Under the pieces are notes generated by a model. It was given only the letters and a program-made list of their open reading frames with translations. It searched no databases and was not told where the DNA came from. The translations under genes were made by a program, and so were the position numbers. From JAFDVL01 sp031409955 (lineage in GTDB: Bacteria > Acidobacteriota > Blastocatellia > RBC074), in the NCBI GenBank assembly GCA_031409955.1, contig JANNYF010000222.1, forward strand, positions 1 through 7,908: DNA of 7,908 nucleotides. The letters run 5' to 3'. Positions within the stretch are counted from its first letter, which is position 1. Every line of letters begins with the position of its first letter. Below, in pieces: positions 5,938 through 7,908 of the stretch.

Positions 5938-7515
5938 TCACCGCATGAATCGCCGTCGTATCGCCAGTGCCAGCAACGCCGCTTGCAACGGCACAAAGAT
6001 CATTTCCAACGATACACACGTCTTGGCCCAGTTCGAATGCGCCTTCGGTTCAGGTCGTTGGAATAATGCCGCGCTCATCGCATAGTTCAGCCCATCCCAG
6101 AAGGATGGGAGCGGCAATTCTTTCAGCGGCTCTAGCGTTGGCGTGATCTCCTGCACGATGGCTGCCACTTCGGGCGCCACCTTCGTCTCAAAGCCCACCC
6201 GTGTGAACAAATAACCAAAACTCAACAACAAGACCAGCAGGCAAATCGTCGCGCGCGGAATGCGTTCGCCATAGCCGCTCACCAACCAATACCACCAATC
6301 CAGCGTGAAGATGTCCCAGCCGCGCCACTTCTCCAATCGGCGCGCATCCATCGAAGCATAACGGAACCGCGCCGCATCGCTATATCGGTTGTTGTCTTCC
6401 GCATTGGTCGCAAGCTGTCGGCAGGCAATGGATAGTAAGCGATAATGATTCTCTTCTTCGCTCATTGCCTGCAACTCATTGTGCAAAGCCACTGAACCGA
6501 CACCGTGCTTGATATATTCAGGCCAGGCAGTCAGCGCTCGCTTCAATTTTTGCGTTGCTCTTTCTTGCCAGGTCAGTTTTGCCGGATCGAAACCGACCCA
6601 ATTCACATTCGTGAACTCAAACTTGCGGCTGTCTACATTCACAAACCAATGGGGCCGCAAACGCACCGTATGAAAGATCAATTGCTCTGGTTTAGCAATT
6701 TGCGCCAATTTCAAGAACAGTGAGGCCTTTTTCCCGAAAACAAGATTCCCCTCTGCTCCCGTAAATCGCAAATAAGATTCAAGCTTCGCCGCCCAGAAGG
6801 ACACGTCGCCGCTGAACTTCGTCTCCCAGAAGTCCGTAGCGGCGCTGAACTTCGCCGCCCAGAAGGACGCGGCGGCGCTAAACTCCGCCGCACTGAAGTT
6901 CACTTCGGCGCTGAACTTCACCTCACTGAAGTCCACGGCGGCGCTGAACTTCACCTCACTAAAGTCCACCTCGGCGCTAAACGTTGCCTTACTGAAGTCC
7001 GCAGCGCTGAACGTCGCCTTACTGAAATGCGCGTCGGCGCTGAACGTCGCCAACCAGAAGAACGCGACGGCGCTGAACTTCGCTTCACTGAAATCCGCGT
7101 CGGCGCTGAATGTCGCCTTACTAAAGTTTGCGTTGGCGCTGAATGTCGCCTTACTAAAGTTTGCGTCAGCGCTGAATGTCGCCAAACTGAAGTCAACGGC
7201 GGCGCTAAACGTCGCCGACCAAAAGTACACATCAGCGCTGAAGGTCGCCGACCAGAAATTCACGTCTGAAACAAAGTTCATCCCTCGAAAGCTAAGTTCA
7301 GCCGGGAAATAAACACCCCGAAAATCATACTCAAACGAACTCAGCTTGCGATGCAACACTACGTTGAAATCATCCACCTTATCCTGCACCGGGCAATGCA
7401 GTACGCAGTATTTCTTCCCCTCTACCTCGCGGTAAAACGCCAATCCTTCACAAGCAATGCGGCAGTATTCTTTACATTCACAAACGAACTTGTCATCGGA
7501 CATAGCAACCCCCAT
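5938..7515 (-). CDS. Pentapeptide-repeat protein with Cys-rich N-terminus and channel-like C-terminal module
   Basis: 525 residues in four parts. (1) Residues 12-41 hold six cysteines (C12, C14, C18, C22, C37, C41) in CECKEYCRIAC and KKYCVLHC, suggesting a metal-binding knuckle. (2) Residues about 76-245 are a Phe-rich repeat such as ATFSADANFSK, with Phe spaced alternately 5 and 6, resembling the third pentapeptide-repeat group (PF13576). Such repeats usually fold as a right-handed beta-helix. (3) Residues 246-405 form a mixed region with a likely helical stretch (NELQAMSEEENHYRLLSIAC). (4) The C-terminus has a membrane helix (about 421-440), then FWDGLNYAMSAALFQRPEP (472-490), which resembles a degenerate pore loop, and a second helix (about 498-518) ending in Arg-rich RRRFMR. 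This is the two-helix plan of small potassium channels but has no TVGYG filter. Function is not known; a membrane sensor is one guess. A second ATG at 7503 (MSDDKF) has GGGGG 5 nt upstream and may be the true start. Confidence 0.85.
   Translation of the reverse strand: MGVAMSDDKFVCECKEYCRIACEGLAFYREVEGKKYCVLHCPVQDKVDDFNVVLHRKLSSFEYDFRGVYFPAELSFRGMNFVSDVNFWSATFSADVYFWSATFSAAVDFSLATFSADANFSKATFSANANFSKATFSADADFSEAKFSAVAFFWLATFSADAHFSKATFSAADFSKATFSAEVDFSEVKFSAAVDFSEVKFSAEVNFSAAEFSAAASFWAAKFSAATDFWETKFSGDVSFWAAKLESYLRFTGAEGNLVFGKKASLFLKLAQIAKPEQLIFHTVRLRPHWFVNVDSRKFEFTNVNWVGFDPAKLTWQERATQKLKRALTAWPEYIKHGVGSVALHNELQAMSEEENHYRLLSIACRQLATNAEDNNRYSDAARFRYASMDARRLEKWRGWDIFTLDWWYWLVSGYGERIPRATICLLVLLLSFGYLFTRVGFETKVAPEVAAIVQEITPTLEPLKELPLPSFWDGLNYAMSAALFQRPEPKAHSNWAKTCVSLEMIFVPLQAALLALAIRRRFMR
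6781..7290. repeat. Degenerate 33-bp tandem repeats inside the pentapeptide gene
   Basis: The repeat domain is visible at DNA level as a 33-bp period (11 codons) with a core close to GCGCTGAAYGTCGCC on the plus strand. Two adjacent units, 7102-7134 and 7135-7167, differ at only one of 33 positions, pointing to recent duplication or gene conversion, while units toward 6800-6950 are more diverged. One unit near 6997-7005 is short by three bases, which changes the Phe spacing there from 6 to 5. The array should be prone to copy-number change between strains. Confidence 0.85.
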
Positions 7516-7908
7516 TACGCAACAATTTCACGCTGACCGCGACTGCCTCAGGAAAGAAGGAATGATCTATGTTGTGGAATCTGTGCCGAGGAACAGCCGC
7601 GCTCATCTTAGCGAAGGATTTGGCGCGACGAAAGAGTGTTGGCAGATATGAATCATCTCTTGCGAAAACTCTTTTATGCGGCTCTGCCGCCGGATGTGCG
7701 GACTGGCTCAGTTCAAAATATGTTGGCACGGATTCTTCAGGCCGATTCATTGGCCTTTCCCGTAGGGCAAGTAGGCCAGCCGTTTACGGCTGGTTGCACA
7801 GGGCAACTCATCTCAGCCCGTTTGAACGGGCTTTTCCGCAGCTTTAGCAAATCATTAGACTCAAGCCAGCCGGGGAAGGACGCTCAAGCGCCCTGAAAAA
7901 GCTACTCC
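7516..7908. other. Region without a convincing gene, upstream of the pentapeptide gene
   Basis: Open frames exist on both strands (for example 7493-7750 minus, 7569-7847 plus, 7636-7896 plus), but they overlap each other, lack good ribosome binding sites and show no family motif I know. The region must contain the promoter of the pentapeptide gene, but I could not pick a convincing -35/-10 pair. The left part (7516-7670) shows nothing clear; the right part is a chain of short hairpins listed separately. The minus-strand frame 7493-7750 would overlap the start of the pentapeptide gene and cannot be fully excluded. Confidence 0.5.
7678..7835. repeat. Chain of short perfect hairpins, last one terminator-like
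   Basis: Successive exact stems: GCGGC/GCCGC (7678-7690, 3-nt loop); AGGCC/GGCCT (7739-7756, 8-nt loop); CCAGCCG/CGGCTGG (7776-7793, loop TTTA); GTTGC/GCAAC (7793-7807, 5-nt loop, sharing one base with the previous stem); AGCCCGTT/AACGGGCT (7815-7832). The last stem runs into TTTT on the plus strand (7832-7835), like a weak Rho-independent terminator for plus-strand transcription. Such clustering is typical of REP-like dispersed elements or of a structured RNA; the sequence alone does not decide. Confidence 0.6.

Noticed and set aside
7027..7269. Plus-strand open frame with Arg/Cys-rich repeats
   Set aside because: It is the antisense image of the 33-bp repeats in the pentapeptide gene; its regularity comes from those repeats and it has no ribosome binding site.
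7493..7750. 85-codon minus-strand frame just upstream of the pentapeptide gene
   Set aside because: No family resemblance, no clear ribosome binding site, and its first part is read through the hairpin chain; kept as unlikely but not excluded.

Overview
The window reads as a chromosomal segment of a mesophilic, probably soil or freshwater, Gram-negative bacterium. The core genes are moderately GC-rich and carry complete, conventional motifs. A member of Acidobacteriota (Blastocatellia-like) would fit the mixture of a VDST-type DDE transposase, a pentapeptide/channel-like protein and repeat-rich spacers. That placement is an impression from family resemblance, not something the sequence proves. 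Nearly all genes lie on the minus strand; the one exception is a broken transposase.

Layout from left to right. Positions 1-540 are strikingly AT-rich and hold the 5' part of an unrecognised minus-strand membrane-protein gene that runs off the left edge. About 540-1340 is the remnant of an insertion sequence: its plus-strand transposase keeps the N-terminal half and the first catalytic Asp but is cut before the rest of the DDE core. A small coiled-coil protein gene (1346-1621) follows, with its own recognisable sigma70-like promoter. Positions 1694-1748 form a good Rho-independent terminator for the minus strand, closing a five-gene run that is transcribed right to left: hisC - hisB - hisH - hslO - alkA-like glycosylase (5860 down to 1851). 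Upstream of hisC is a 525-residue protein (5938-7515) with an N-terminal cysteine cluster, a long Phe-rich pentapeptide-type repeat domain and a C-terminal two-helix channel-like module. The last ~390 bases hold no convincing gene but contain a chain of short perfect hairpins.

How the genes fit together. HisC, HisB and HisH are three histidine-biosynthesis enzymes: HisH and HisB act on neighbouring steps around imidazole-glycerol phosphate, and HisC acts just after HisB. hisG, hisD, hisA, hisF, hisI and hisE are not in the window, so the pathway is split across the genome. hisB and hisC are translationally coupled (ATGA overlap). The position after hisH is taken by two stress genes: the redox-activated holdase Hsp33 and an alkyl-base DNA glycosylase, only 10 nt apart. 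A promoter-like pair (TTGCCA-N17-GATAAT) sits just before hisC.

The most unusual non-coding structure is in the two larger intergenic gaps of the run. Each is almost filled by a long near-perfect inverted repeat: 32-bp arms between hisB and hisH, and 26-bp arms built of 7-bp units between hisH and hslO. I do not see a CRISPR array, a defence island, tRNA or rRNA in the window. The best candidates for something undescribed are the multi-domain pentapeptide protein, the paired operon hairpins and the hairpin chain at the right end.
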